From NCBI GenBank assembly GCA_965242565.1, contig OZ251457.1, positions 744,001 through 808,000 on the forward strand: DNA of 64,000 bases. The letters run 5' to 3'. The notes below the pieces were generated by a model. That model did not search any database. It was not told where the DNA came from and saw only the letters and a program-made list of their open reading frames with translations. Made by a program: the position numbers and the translations under genes. This DNA is from CATQGW01 sp965242565 (GTDB lineage Bacteria; Chloroflexota; Dehalococcoidia; Bin125). Every line of letters begins with the position of its first letter. Position 1 is the first letter of the stretch. Shown piece after piece: positions 44,840 through 54,700 of the stretch.

Positions 44840-47800
44840 TTAGTCGCGGTCGCGGCGCTTCTCGGTCTTCTCTCCGCCGTCGTCGGTGAAGACGACGCGG
44901 GATTGCTTGCCGCCGTGGATTTGGGGTTCTCTGGCGAGCTTGCGGCGGAGCAGGTCAATGGGGCCGTCCTCCTCGCAGAGGGAAGCTGGCAGGCCGAGGA
45001 CGTCGACGAGCAGGCGGCGGTCCAGCTCCGCGCGGGCCGGGTCTTCGTCGATCTGGTCGAACGGGAGAAAGCGGAGCTCCTGCATCGCCTCGAACGCCTT
45101 GCGGGCGGCGGCGTGCTGCTCGCCGCTAAGCGCACGGGTATCGAGCGTGGGAACACTGGCGATTGCGGTCACTGTGGTCGTACCGCGGCCGGCCTGGGAC
45201 TTGTTGGTGACCCACCAGTGCATCAGCAGTCCGAGCGAAGAGTTGCACCACAACGAGAACGTAGGGTCACTGCTTGGATCCTCCAGGACGACGGACGGCC
45301 AGGCACGGCCGCCAATGCATGTCCGCTCCGTCATCGCGACGATCAGCGACTGCGAGTTGAACTGCAGATCGCGGTTGTAGTGCGCACGTGAGGCTGTACT
45401 CTGGATGCGAGCAGCCTTTGCGTCGACCCATTCCTGGTTTGGCTGCCATTCTTTGATCGTCCCCTCGGAGTCCGGCAGAACGATCAGTTGCCGCTCGAGA
45501 TCGGCATCGTGCCGCCAAAGCATGGGGTAGGTCGGGGTTGGATTGATCGGCGGCCTGTGCAGATCGAACGCGCCTTGCGGCGAGCCATCCGGTTTGTTGC
45601 CGATGATCTCCATGTCGGAGTAGCCGACGGATGCGATCTCCGACAGGGAAACGATCGGAATGTTGATCGGCGCCGTGCTGGGCGCCCCCAGTCGGTGCAG
45701 CTGCCCGTGGGTCAGATGGTGAGCGACTTGGGCAAGCTCGACGTCGAGCAGGCCCGCCATCGGCCAGGGACCGCTATCGGGCAGGGGGAAGCTGATAGCG
45801 AAGCCCGCGTCCTCGTTGCCCAGCGCGATGCGCGTCGCGCCGATGTCGCCGTTTTCGAACTCGTCGATGTGCCCGTTTCGATTCATATGCGAGACGATGT
45901 CCGCGATTAGTTCGGCGCGCATCGGCGACGACGGCTGCTCGTTGAGAACGACGAACGTTCCACGCACCGCGCGTTCGCCCTGCTCAGACGCTACGACGAG
46001 GCATTCCGCGATGCCGGTGTCGGCGGAAAAGGAGCGCCCTTCGGACCTTTCGGCTGCGATGGTCGCCACGGTCAAGCGCCCGAAGTTGTCCGCGATCGCT
46101 CGCCGCGTCTTTTCCCAGCGAATCCCCGCCATCGCCGAGAGCGGCAGCACGAATGCGATTGAGCCTCTCTTCGCCGTCTTGCGAATCGCGAGATCGACGA
46201 AATGGCTGCCGAGTCCGGCGCGCAGATTGCCGATCTTCTTCTGACCGGCGAGCGAGTTCAGGCGCTTGACCATTTGATCGCGCGTGTCGGTCGACGTATC
46301 GAATGCCGCGAACGCCGGGTTGCCGACGCCGACTTTGGACCCCTCGTGCGCGATGGCGTTGGTGAACGGCGGGTTCATGATCGAGAGATCAAACGTGTTG
46401 TGTCCGACGCGCGTCACGAGGTCGCGCACATTCTCCGGCTTTCGGCCGCCGGCGGTAATGGCCGCCGCCGAACTGATCAGACTCGGCTGAACCTCTTCCG
46501 TCAGGAGCTCGAGTGATCCGACGGCTGCGTCCTCCTTGCCGAACGGCATCGTGAGCAGGCATTCGCCGTCGAACGGGGTGTCGGGGTGCGCACTGGCCAG
46601 CATTGCGGCGGTGAGGTGGACAGCGATGTTCAGCACATCCAACCCCACCAGGCCGTTTTTCATCATCGGCGCGTGCAGCGCTTTCGGATCGCCGCCGTTG
46701 AGCTCGTGGAGGAGCGAGAGGCGCTGGTAGGCGGCTGCGAGCAAGGTGCCTGTGCCGCAAGCGAAGTCGCCGATCTGCAATGCGGCGATCGTTTCTTCAT
46801 TGCCCCACTCAGCGCCGCCCGGGGCTTGATCGGCGGGGATCGCCAAGCCTGCGAGCAGCGCCGCCGATGCGGGGCGGGTGTAGAAGGTGGCGAGGAACTT
46901 TCGGTCGGCGATCAGGCGCTGGAAGATGACGCCGGTGAGGTCGTGCGACTTGGTGATGCCGCCGCGGATCAGTTGTTGGGCGGCGTCCCAGAGGATGCGC
47001 AGGATCACGTCTGCGGTCACGATCGGCATTCGGTCGAACACCGCCGCGGCGGTGGCGAAGATCGGCCAGTAGTTGACGTCGAGAATGGCGCGCCATTCGT
47101 CGATGATGCGCTGCTGGTCAAAGCCTGAGGCGGCGGAGAGGAAATCGCGCACTTGAGCGACGCGGCGTTGGCCGTCGTCCACTTTGAACTCGGCCTGGGC
47201 GAGCGACTCGTGGAAGATCAGCGCGTTGATCAGCACGGTCATCGCCATCCGGCGCGTTTGGCCGCCCTGGTCGTCGCTCTGACCGAGGATTTCGGCGATT
47301 TCAGGGCCGAGGTGGTCGCCGGTGTGTTCGCGGTGCTTGCGGTTGAACTCATTCTCTGCGGAATGTACGCCGTGCTCCAGGGCGTCGACGAGGCGTTCGA
47401 CGCGCTGGGCGGGAATGGCGGCGCGCTGGGCGAGCATCGCCAGGTCGCGCACGTTGCCGCGCAGCCAGCCGGCCTCGGGGAGGCGCTCGACCGCGTCGCC
47501 TGAGGTGGCGGTGTAGAGGGCGTATTCGAGGGAGTCGGTGGCGTACAGGGCGGCGCGGGTGGCTTTGCCGCCGGTTTGCTCGCGCACCTCGGCGGGATAG
47601 ACCAGCGCGATGGCGCTCTCGATCGGACGGCCCGTCTCGTTGACAACTACCCCGAGCCGCGCCCGCGCGTCGGTTTCGGCGCTCGCGTGGTTTTCGCGCT
47701 CGGCCTCGATCACGACCGGCCAGCCGGCGGGCTCTTCGATCAGGATGTCGGGGCGGGCGTTGGTGTTGCGTAGAGTGCGCTGGTGCTCGGCGAGCACGCG

Positions 47801-47872
47801 CCAGCTGGTGGGGCGGAGTTCCTGGAGGACCTCGCCGAGCTGCACGTTGATGGTGTCTTCGCGGGCCGGCAT
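44840..47872 (-). CDS. Fused nuclease-like/N6-adenine DNA methylase (type IIG-like restriction-modification), copy 2
   Basis: 1010 residues, a clear paralogue of the 18564-21617 protein along nearly its full length. The N terminus (MPAREDTINVQLGEVLQELR), the nuclease-like ARPDILIEEPAGWPVV with IEAE, the SAM motif DFACGTGTLLAAAY (near 366) and NPPF (near 499) are all kept. The ends are almost identical (FDQIDEDPARAELDRRLL). The stretch between about residues 590 and 850 differs most, as expected of a target-recognition region, so the two copies should differ in DNA specificity. TACCCT lies seven bases before the ATG. Confidence 0.85.
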   Translation of the reverse strand: MPAREDTINVQLGEVLQELRPTSWRVLAEHQRTLRNTNARPDILIEEPAGWPVVIEAERENHASAETDARARLGVVVNETGRPIESAIALVYPAEVREQTGGKATRAALYATDSLEYALYTATSGDAVERLPEAGWLRGNVRDLAMLAQRAAIPAQRVERLVDALEHGVHSAENEFNRKHREHTGDHLGPEIAEILGQSDDQGGQTRRMAMTVLINALIFHESLAQAEFKVDDGQRRVAQVRDFLSAASGFDQQRIIDEWRAILDVNYWPIFATAAAVFDRMPIVTADVILRILWDAAQQLIRGGITKSHDLTGVIFQRLIADRKFLATFYTRPASAALLAGLAIPADQAPGGAEWGNEETIAALQIGDFACGTGTLLAAAYQRLSLLHELNGGDPKALHAPMMKNGLVGLDVLNIAVHLTAAMLASAHPDTPFDGECLLTMPFGKEDAAVGSLELLTEEVQPSLISSAAAITAGGRKPENVRDLVTRVGHNTFDLSIMNPPFTNAIAHEGSKVGVGNPAFAAFDTSTDTRDQMVKRLNSLAGQKKIGNLRAGLGSHFVDLAIRKTAKRGSIAFVLPLSAMAGIRWEKTRRAIADNFGRLTVATIAAERSEGRSFSADTGIAECLVVASEQGERAVRGTFVVLNEQPSSPMRAELIADIVSHMNRNGHIDEFENGDIGATRIALGNEDAGFAISFPLPDSGPWPMAGLLDVELAQVAHHLTHGQLHRLGAPSTAPINIPIVSLSEIASVGYSDMEIIGNKPDGSPQGAFDLHRPPINPTPTYPMLWRHDADLERQLIVLPDSEGTIKEWQPNQEWVDAKAARIQSTASRAHYNRDLQFNSQSLIVAMTERTCIGGRAWPSVVLEDPSSDPTFSLWCNSSLGLLMHWWVTNKSQAGRGTTTVTAIASVPTLDTRALSGEQHAAARKAFEAMQELRFLPFDQIDEDPARAELDRRLLVDVLGLPASLCEEDGPIDLLRRKLAREPQIHGGKQSRVVFTDDGGEKTEKRRDRD

Positions 47873-47879
47873 GAGGGAC

Positions 47880-47885
47880 AGGGTA
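47880..47885 (-). promoter_or_regulatory. -10 like TACCCT before fused methylase copy 2
   Basis: TACCCT on the minus strand, seven bases before the ATG, the same spacing as in copy 1. Confidence 0.45.
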
Positions 47886-47902
47886 GCCGCTGCCTGCGAG
47901 CG

Positions 47903-48475
47903 TCAGTTGGCTTGGGCGGGTTCGCGGGCGAAGACGGCTCCGTAGAGCCAGCGGCCGCGGCGGCCTACCAGCTCGGCCATCTGGCGGTAGGCGGCGCGGC
48001 GATAATCCCAACCGCCCGGCTGGTCGGAGGCGCTGCGCTCGACCTGTTCGAGCCAGTCGAAGAGGTGGACTTCGGCGAGCGCGCGGATTTCTTCGGCGCT
48101 CAGCGGGATTTTGGCGCCCTCGCGGTCGTTGACGACGACGCTTTCCGCGCCGCCCAGCGCTTCGGCGACGGCGGCGTCGAAAGAGGCGCGGTCCATCACG
48201 CAGTTGACCCAGGCGGTGCGCTCGGCGCGCTCGCCGATCAGCTCGCGCACGCGGTCGCGCTCGGCGAGCGGGAGGCTGAAGCCCTGGAAGCGCTCGGTGC
48301 CGTAGATCGAGTGGAACATGCCGGCGGCGGCGACGCGGGCGTCGGCTCCGCGCGCGAGCAGCAGGTCGTGGACGGCGCAAAGGTGCTGGAGGAAGTCGCC
48401 GCCGGTGTGCTCGACGTCGGCTGTGCCCAGCGATTCGAGGAACGCGACCATCTCCGCGCGCGATGCGACTTCCAT
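47903..48475 (-). CDS. HD-like protein (resembles DUF6817)
   Basis: 190 residues, helical and soluble. His and Asp residues in HTGGDFLQHLCAVHDLLLAR and AAGMFHSIYGTERFQGF have the spacing of an HD-type metal site, and the MFHSIYGT motif recalls the DUF6817 group. No function is known. It is transcribed away from the hydratase gene across a short divergent gap. Confidence 0.65.
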   Translation of the reverse strand: MEVASRAEMVAFLESLGTADVEHTGGDFLQHLCAVHDLLLARGADARVAAAGMFHSIYGTERFQGFSLPLAERDRVRELIGERAERTAWVNCVMDRASFDAAVAEALGGAESVVVNDREGAKIPLSAEEIRALAEVHLFDWLEQVERSASDQPGGWDYRRAAYRQMAELVGRRGRWLYGAVFAREPAQAN

Positions 48476-48510
48476 CGGCTCCGCTCCCTTCGCTGACGCT
48501 CTGTCCCCCT

Positions 48511-48516
48511 TATCCT
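48511..48516 (+). promoter_or_regulatory. TATCCT -10 candidate for the hydratase gene
   Basis: TATCCT lies 35 bases before ATG 48552, leaving a short leader that contains the AGGAG site. A -35 match is poor. Confidence 0.35.
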
Positions 48517-48551
48517 AGGTGCGCGGAACCCCTGAGCGTGAGGAGCGGATG

Positions 48552-49310
48552 ATGCCGGATGCACTGAGCGAAGAGCAAGTCGCGGCGGCGGCGGAGTTTC
48601 TGGAGGCGGCGGCGAGCGCTGGCCGGCCGTTGCCGGCCATTCCGGAGGAGTGCCGCCCGCAGACGGCGGCGGACGGCGAGCGGGTGTTCGCTGCGCGCTG
48701 GGCGAAGACGGGCGAGGCGGCGGTCGCGTGGAAGGCGGCGGCGGTCGGCGGGGCGATGGCGCTCGCGCCGTTTTTCGAGGGGATGGTGCTGGAGAGTCCG
48801 GCGCAAATGCCGGGCGCGTCGTTCAATCACTGCGTGATTGAGGCGGAGGTGGCGTTCCGGATGGAGTCGGCGCTTGCGCCGCGCGAGGGCGGATACAGCG
48901 ACGCCGAGGTGCAAGCGGCGGTGGATGCGGCGTTCGGCGTGATCGAGGCGCCCAACATCCGCTACGCCGACCTGCCGCCCAACTTCCCGGCGATGGCGGC
49001 CGACGGCATCGGCGCGCAGGCGCTGGTGATCGGCCCGGAGATCGCCGACTGGCGGGAGCGTGACCTGGACGCGATCGAGGTGGAAGTGCTGTTCGACGGG
49101 GCGAAGGTGGCCGAGGGCCGGGCGGAGCGTCCGAGTCCGCTGGGCATTCTGACGGCGGCCGTCAACGAGATCGGCGCGCGCGGCATGACGGTGGAAGCGG
49201 GGCAGGTGATCACGACGGGCGCGGCGGCGCTGCACCAGCCCGCGGTGGCGGGTCAGACGGCGACGATTCGCTTCCCAGGCGTCGGGAAGGTGGTGCTGGA
49301 GTTGGTGTAG
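48552..49310 (+). CDS. 2-keto-4-pentenoate hydratase/fumarylacetoacetase-like protein
   Basis: 252 residues of the MhpD/TesE-type hydratase family, which adds water to 2-hydroxypenta-2,4-dienoates in ring-cleavage pathways. Signs are WKAAAVGGAMALAPFFEGM, HCVIEAEVAFRM with the metal-binding Glu residues, FGVIEAPNIRY and ITTGAAALHQPAVAGQ near the end. ATG 48552 has AGGAG six bases upstream; the adjacent ATG 48549 is too close to it. It stands alone on this strand, but with the thiolase-like/DUF35 pair nearby it hints at aromatic or steroid breakdown (inference). Confidence 0.78.
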   Translation: MPDALSEEQVAAAAEFLEAAASAGRPLPAIPEECRPQTAADGERVFAARWAKTGEAAVAWKAAAVGGAMALAPFFEGMVLESPAQMPGASFNHCVIEAEVAFRMESALAPREGGYSDAEVQAAVDAAFGVIEAPNIRYADLPPNFPAMAADGIGAQALVIGPEIADWRERDLDAIEVEVLFDGAKVAEGRAERPSPLGILTAAVNEIGARGMTVEAGQVITTGAAALHQPAVAGQTATIRFPGVGKVVLELV

Positions 49311-49314
49311 GGCG

Positions 49315-49761
49315 TCAGGCGTCGGGGTTGAAGTCGACCAGCCAGCGGGCGTGGTTGGAGTGCCGGCGGGCGGCGCGGTAGAAGCTCCAGTCGGCTGTCC
49401 AGAACTCGCAGTCACGCTCGATTGCGAGCGCCAGGTAGTGGGAGTCGTAGACGGCACCGACCCCGAGCTCGCTTGCGAGCAGGATCGCTCGTTCATGTAG
49501 GCCGCCTGACGCAACCGTTTCAATCGCATACGCGCTCAACTCGCGGAAGTGGCGTACCGCATCGGCGGGTGTGATCGTGCCGGCGTGCGCCGCCTTGTGC
49601 AGCGCGTTGGCGACCTCAAAGGAGAAGAGCAGCGGAGCAATCATGCGCACGCCGCCTCGCCGCAACGATCGGATGAGTGCTTCCGCGACCGGCGAATGCT
49701 CTTCGCGCAAGGCGAGCTTGACCGCAACGCTCGCATCAATCACTGCCTCGTCGGTTGGCAT
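49315..49761 (-). CDS. vapC: PIN-domain toxin (VapC family)
   Basis: 148 residues. The PIN fold acidic residues are visible: Asp in AVIDASVAVKLAL, Glu in LFSFEVANALHKA, and Asp in GAVYDSHYLALAIERDCEFW with a further Asp in TADWSFY. VapC toxins are RNases held inactive by the antitoxin. The ATG (49761) is two bases after the antitoxin stop, the usual operon layout. Candidate RNA target unknown. Confidence 0.88.
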   Translation of the reverse strand: MPTDEAVIDASVAVKLALREEHSPVAEALIRSLRRGGVRMIAPLLFSFEVANALHKAAHAGTITPADAVRHFRELSAYAIETVASGGLHERAILLASELGVGAVYDSHYLALAIERDCEFWTADWSFYRAARRHSNHARWLVDFNPDA

Positions 49762-49763
49762 GA

Positions 49764-50042
49764 TCAGTCTCGGTGGCCGCGCATTTCTCGGATCATCGGC
49801 ACAGAATCCGGGAGCACACGATCGCCGAATGTCTCTTTCCGCAGCTTCGCGAGCCTCTCCAGCCATGCGTCCACTTCATCAGGAGTGAGCGCCTTGGGTT
49901 CGTCCTCCACGACCGCTTTCTCCATCACCTGCTCGCAATATTCGCTGAGCGAGATGCCCTTGCGGCGCGCGACATCTTCGAGGCGACAGCGCAGGGCGTC
50001 ACCCAGCTCAATGGTCAGTCGGGTTCTGTTTTCCGTCGTCAT
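49764..50042 (-). CDS. vapB: Ribbon-helix-helix antitoxin (VapB-like)
   Basis: 92 residues. The N terminus TRLTIELGDALRCRLEDVAR then KGISLSEYCEQVMEKAV is a ribbon-helix-helix DNA-binding domain; the C-terminal tail (FGDRVLPDSVPMIREMRGHR) should wrap the toxin. It directly precedes the PIN gene. The start MTTENRT is chosen for similarity to the second antitoxin (MTTETAQ). Confidence 0.82.
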   Translation of the reverse strand: MTTENRTRLTIELGDALRCRLEDVARRKGISLSEYCEQVMEKAVVEDEPKALTPDEVDAWLERLAKLRKETFGDRVLPDSVPMIREMRGHRD

Positions 50043-50077
50043 GAGGGGCTCCGTGCGGAGATGTGGGCGAGCATTCT

Positions 50078-50431
50078 TCAGCAGGGTAGCGGGGCTTGCG
50101 ATGCGGCACGTGGCTCGCCCTGCCAATCACCGCGCACGGCTCGATCGATCTGGTCGGTGCGAATTGCGCGCCCCTCCCGAATCACCGCGGCCGAGTCCCA
50201 TGGAACGGACTCGCGCCCGAATGTCTCACGGCGCGCCGCATCGATCTGGTCCAGCGCCCTGAGCCGCTCACCGACAGTCATCATCAATGGAGCGTCGTGC
50301 TCGACCACTTGCGCAACCGCCTGCCGGCAGTACGCATCCACGGAGAGTCCTCGCCGCTTGGCGAGTGCGCAGAGGCGCTCGTAGATGTGGGGTTCGATGG
50401 TGATTGTGAGCTGCGCAGTTTCGGTCGTCAT
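50078..50431 (-). CDS. Second ribbon-helix-helix antitoxin-like protein, no adjacent toxin
   Basis: 117 residues. It parallels the VapB-like neighbour: AQLTITIEPHIYERLCALAK, RRGLSVDAYCRQAVAQVV, then RRETFGRESVPWDSAAVIRE. It runs about 25 residues beyond the point where the neighbour ends (DRAVRGDWQGEPRAASQAPL), and no PIN gene follows; the VapB gene comes next after 35 bases. This looks like a duplicated module that lost its toxin. Confidence 0.7.
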   Translation of the reverse strand: MTTETAQLTITIEPHIYERLCALAKRRGLSVDAYCRQAVAQVVEHDAPLMMTVGERLRALDQIDAARRETFGRESVPWDSAAVIREGRAIRTDQIDRAVRGDWQGEPRAASQAPLPC

Positions 50432-50492
50432 GGTTGATCTCCGACGGTGAGATGCCTGTGGCAAGTGTAGCCCGGCGTAGCCGGAATCATGC

Positions 50493-50789
50493 TCACTCCT
50501 CAAGGCGGCCGATGCCGTCTACTTTCCAGGCGTCGTCGATTTCTACCCAATCGGTGTAGATGCCGCCTTCGCCGTCGTCGCCGCGGAAGCGGATGTGGTA
50601 GCGATTGCCCTCGGCGGCGGTGACCTCGTAGTCGTCCGAGCCTTCGGCGCTCTCCTCGCCGTCTTGCAGCGCGAGGGCCTGCATCAGGCCCTGCGGGGTG
50701 AACATCGGCATCATGCCCGCGATGTTGTTCGCGATCATGTCGCGCGCCAATTGATCGACTGCCGCCGCCAATTCCGTCTGGTCCGCCAC
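50493..50789 (-). CDS. Small conserved-looking hypothetical protein
   Basis: 98 residues, acidic, soluble. A helical N-terminal half (ELAAAVDQLARDMIANNIAG) is followed by a beta-rich half (NRYHIRFRGDDGEGGIYTDW, VEIDDAWKVDGIGRL), which suggests a small SnoaL/NTF2-like fold, though this is only a shape argument. AAAGGAGG lies upstream of the ATG. It is divergent from the ABC transporter operon. Confidence 0.6.
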   Translation of the reverse strand: MADQTELAAAVDQLARDMIANNIAGMMPMFTPQGLMQALALQDGEESAEGSDDYEVTAAEGNRYHIRFRGDDGEGGIYTDWVEIDDAWKVDGIGRLEE

Positions 50790-50889
50790 AGATCGCCTCC
50801 TTTACCGCATGCTGCCGCAGGCATTACGCCGCGTAGCGCATCGTTGGCATACGCTCACAGGGTACGCGAGCCAGCCGATCGGAGCTCTC

Positions 50890-51672
50890 ATGGCCGAGCG
50901 CGAACCCCTCATCGCCGCCTCCAGCGCGCAACACGCAGACAACGGACGCGGGCCGATCATCGTCGCCTCGAACGTCCACAAGACCTATGCGGCGGAGGGG
51001 CAGCCGGTGCATGCGCTGCGCGGCGTCTCGCTCTCGGTTGAGCGCGGCGAGATGGTCTCGATTATGGGGCCGTCGGGCTGCGGCAAGACGACGCTGCTCA
51101 ACTGCCTCTCAGGCCTGGAGGTGATCGACGAGGGAGAGATCACGATCGAGGGGCTGCCGATTCAGACGATGCCGGACAACGTGCGCACGGACTATCGCGC
51201 GCGGCGGATGGGCTTCGTCTTCCAGTTCTACAACCTGCTACCGGTGCTGACTGCAGTCGAGAATGTGGAGATGCCGCTGCTGCTGAGCGGGATGCGCCCC
51301 GGCGACGCGCGGCGGCGCTCCATGGAGGCGCTGGAGGCGCTCTCGCTGGGCGACTGGGCGCGGCACCGCCCGGCGCAGCTGTCGGGCGGACAGCGGCAGC
51401 GGGTGACGATCGCGCGGGCGCTCGTCAACAACCCGACGATCGTCTGGGGCGACGAGCCGACGGGTGATCTCGATTCGACCACGGCGGACCAGATTATGTC
51501 GCTGATGGAGCGGCTCAACGAGGAGCGCGGGCAGACGTTCATCATCGTGACGCACGATCAGGGCGTGGGAGCGCGGGCGCATCGGACGATCCATATGCGC
51601 GACGGGGAGATCGAAGACGAGACGATTCACCGCGCGTTCACGCCGCCGGCGGCGGAAGCCGTCGCCGGGTAG
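50890..51672 (+). CDS. ABC transporter ATP-binding protein (MacB/LolD-like)
   Basis: 260 residues. Walker A GPSGCGKTTLLNCLSG, the Q-loop in FVFQFYNLLPVLTAVENVEM, the signature LSGGQRQRVTIARAL and Walker B IVWGDEPTGDLDS are all intact. The FNLLP-type Q-loop and TGDLDS place it in the MacB/LolD/FtsE class that powers FtsX-like permeases rather than classic pumps. The matching permease begins 57 bases downstream. ATG 50890 follows CGGAG. Confidence 0.92.
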   Translation: MAEREPLIAASSAQHADNGRGPIIVASNVHKTYAAEGQPVHALRGVSLSVERGEMVSIMGPSGCGKTTLLNCLSGLEVIDEGEITIEGLPIQTMPDNVRTDYRARRMGFVFQFYNLLPVLTAVENVEMPLLLSGMRPGDARRRSMEALEALSLGDWARHRPAQLSGGQRQRVTIARALVNNPTIVWGDEPTGDLDSTTADQIMSLMERLNEERGQTFIIVTHDQGVGARAHRTIHMRDGEIEDETIHRAFTPPAAEAVAG

Positions 51673-51729
51673 AGCGGGCCTGGAGCGAGCACGAGTGAGT
51701 AGGGCGGCGCAGCGCGGAGGAGCGCGGTC

Positions 51730-54700
51730 ATGAACAACATTTTCGGGGCGGACATTAACGACATCGCGCTGGGCGTGGGCATCGCAGTGGCGGTCGTGAT
51801 GTCGGTGCTGGTCTTCTTCACGCTGCGGCGTCCGCTGGTGGTAAAGATGGGACTGCGCAACATTCCGCGACGGCGGGCGCAGACGGTGCTGATCGTGTTC
51901 GGGCTGACGCTGGCGACGATCATCGTGACGATGGCGTTCGTGACCGGCGACACGCTGGCGATCTCGGTGCGCGGGGCCGCGCTCGACGACCAGCGCCGGA
52001 TCGATCACCGACTTGAGGTGAGTGAGGAGTCCTCGTTCGCGCCCGACGCGAATCCGCTGGTGCAGCAGCAGGTGATCGATGACCTGCGCAGCACCTACGT
52101 CGACGATTCGCGCGTCGACGGCGTGTTCGGCGCGTTGATCGAGCCGGTCTCGGTGCGCAATCTCGACACGCGGCTCTCGGAGCCGACCTTCTGGCTGGTC
52201 GGCGTGAATCCCGCCGATGTCGACGCCGTGGGCGCAGTACCGGACCGCGAGGGGCGCGACTTCGCCATGTCGAGCGTCGGGGCGGACGAGATCGTGATCA
52301 ACGAGTTCATTGCGGAGCAGATCGACGCCGAGCCGGGGCACACGCTCAGCCTCCAGGTGGGTCCGCGCAGCTACGAGCTGCGGGTAGCAGCGATCGCGGC
52401 CGATTCGCTGATCACGGGCTCGGTATTCGAACAGGGCGGCGGCGTAGCGAGGATCGGGACGGCCCGGCAGGTGCTGGGCGAGCCGCCGGACGCCGACGGC
52501 TGGACGTTCGTCGCGGTCGCCTCCGGCGGCAGCGTGCGCGGCGGACTCGAACTCTCGGATGAGCTCGAGTCCTCGCTCAATCGCTTCCTTTTGGACCGCG
52601 AGCAGGCAGAGAGAGCGGGCGGGGCGCTCGACGATCCCGTCTACCTCGACGGGGCCTCCGAGCGGCTACAGGTGGAGCCGGCCAAGAAGGACGCCGTGGA
52701 CGGGGCGGAGCTGCTGGGCGCGGTGCTGGTGCTGCTCTTCCTCTTCATGGGTTCGTTCTCTGTCGCCGCCGGGGTGCTGCTGATCTTCCTGATCTTCGCG
52801 ATGCTGGCCGAGGAGCGGCGCTCGGAGATGGGCATGTCGCGGGCGATCGGGATGCAGCGCGATCACCTCATCCAGATGTTCATGTCGGAGGGGATGGTCT
52901 ACAACCTGGGCGCGGCGGTGGTCGGCGTGGCGCTGGGCCTGGTGATCACGCTGGGAATGGTCTCCTTCCTCAACTCAGCGCTCGACGCCTTCGGCTTCAC
53001 CTTCAGCTGGAGCGTGACCTGGCAGGCGATGATCATCTCCGGCGGGATCGGGCTGGTGATCACGTTCATCACGATGACCATCTCGTCATTCCGCGCGAGC
53101 GTGCTGAACATTGTGGCGGCGATTCGGGATCTGCCGGATACGTCGCTGAGTCGGCGGCGGCGGATTTCGATCCCCGGCATCTTCACGACGCCGCTCGGCA
53201 TCGTGCTGCTGCCGACCACGCTGATCACCTTCCCGCTCGGCTCGCTGTTCGTCGCGTTCGCGGGAGCGACGGGCGGGCTGCGCGCGTCGGTGGTGCCCTG
53301 GCTGCTCGCGCCGGCCTGGCAGCTGATGACCTGGCGGGCGGAGTGGTGGCCGCTGATGCTGGGCGGCGGACTGCTGCTGACCTGGTTCGGCCTGGACCGC
53401 GAGACGCTGCTCTACTACACGATCGGCGGCTCGATCGCGCCGCTGGGGCTGGTGATGCTGCTGACCCGCGTCGGCCTGCCGGGGCGTCCGCTCTGGACGC
53501 TCGGCTCCGCCTTCGTGCTGTTCTTCTGGCTCTCGCCGAACGGATGGCACGAGGATGTGTTCGGCGTCGATCTTAACGGCGGCGCGGAACTGTTCGTCGT
53601 CAGCGGGCTGATGATGACCGCCGCGGGCGCGCTGCTGCTGGTCTTCAACCTCGAATCGCTGGTGCGCGTGTTCAGCGTGGCGATGTCGCGCGCCGGCAAG
53701 TACGCGCCCGTGCTGCGGGCCGCAGCCGCCTACCCCGCCGCGTCGCGCTATCGCACGGGGATGACGATCGCGATGATCGCGCTGATCATGTTCGCGTTGG
53801 TCAACTTCACCGTCGTGAACTCCTCGTTCACCCGTTCGACGGGTACCGAAGACCAGCTGGCCGGCTACGAAATCCAGGCGGAATCGACGAACCTCGAAGA
53901 CATCAACGACATTCGCGCGGCGCTGGCCGAGGCGGGCGACGACGCAACGCTTGAACGGATCAGCAGCGTCGGCGCGTTGACGGCGGGACCGTTCAGCGGC
54001 ACGCCGGTGCAGACGCTCCGCAGCGAGCGCTGGAACGAAAACCTGGGTGAACCGATTACGCGCGGCGGCGCGGCGATCGTGGATGATCTGAGCGAGGACG
54101 GTGCCGAAGCGGGCGATGTGGTGCTGGTCGCGGGCGACGACGGCTTCTACGACAGCAACCAAATCACACTCCAGGCGCGCACCGCCGCCTACGCGAGCGA
54201 TACGGAGGTCTGGGCGGCGCTGAAGCGCGGTGAACCGGTCGCCGTGATCACCCGCGCCACGGTTGAAGGCGGCGGCTTCGCCGGCGGCGGCGACAGCTGG
54301 CGCATGCCCGACGGGGTCGACCAGCGCGCCACCGCGCTGCCGCGCACCACGATCCAGATCGGCCGCGCCGACGCGCGGGTAGAGGTTGAAGTGATCGCGC
54401 TGACGCCGACGCTCTCGTTCGACGCTTTCACGCCGGAGGGCGAGCCCGGCGACCTACCCTCCGTGATCGTGCCGCGCGCCGTCTGGGACCAGGTGGTGGG
54501 CGAGCCGGATGTGGTCCGTCACCTGGTCGCCGTGCGCGACGGCGAGGACTCGCTGGATGTCGCGCAGGCGATCGAGTCGACGCTGCTGATCGAGGTGGAC
54601 GATCTGGCCGGCGAGCAGGAACGCAACTCGCGGCTGACCAACTCCTTCCTGCGCGCCTTCCAGGCCTTTATCGGCATCGGGCTGGCGGCGGGGCTGGCGG

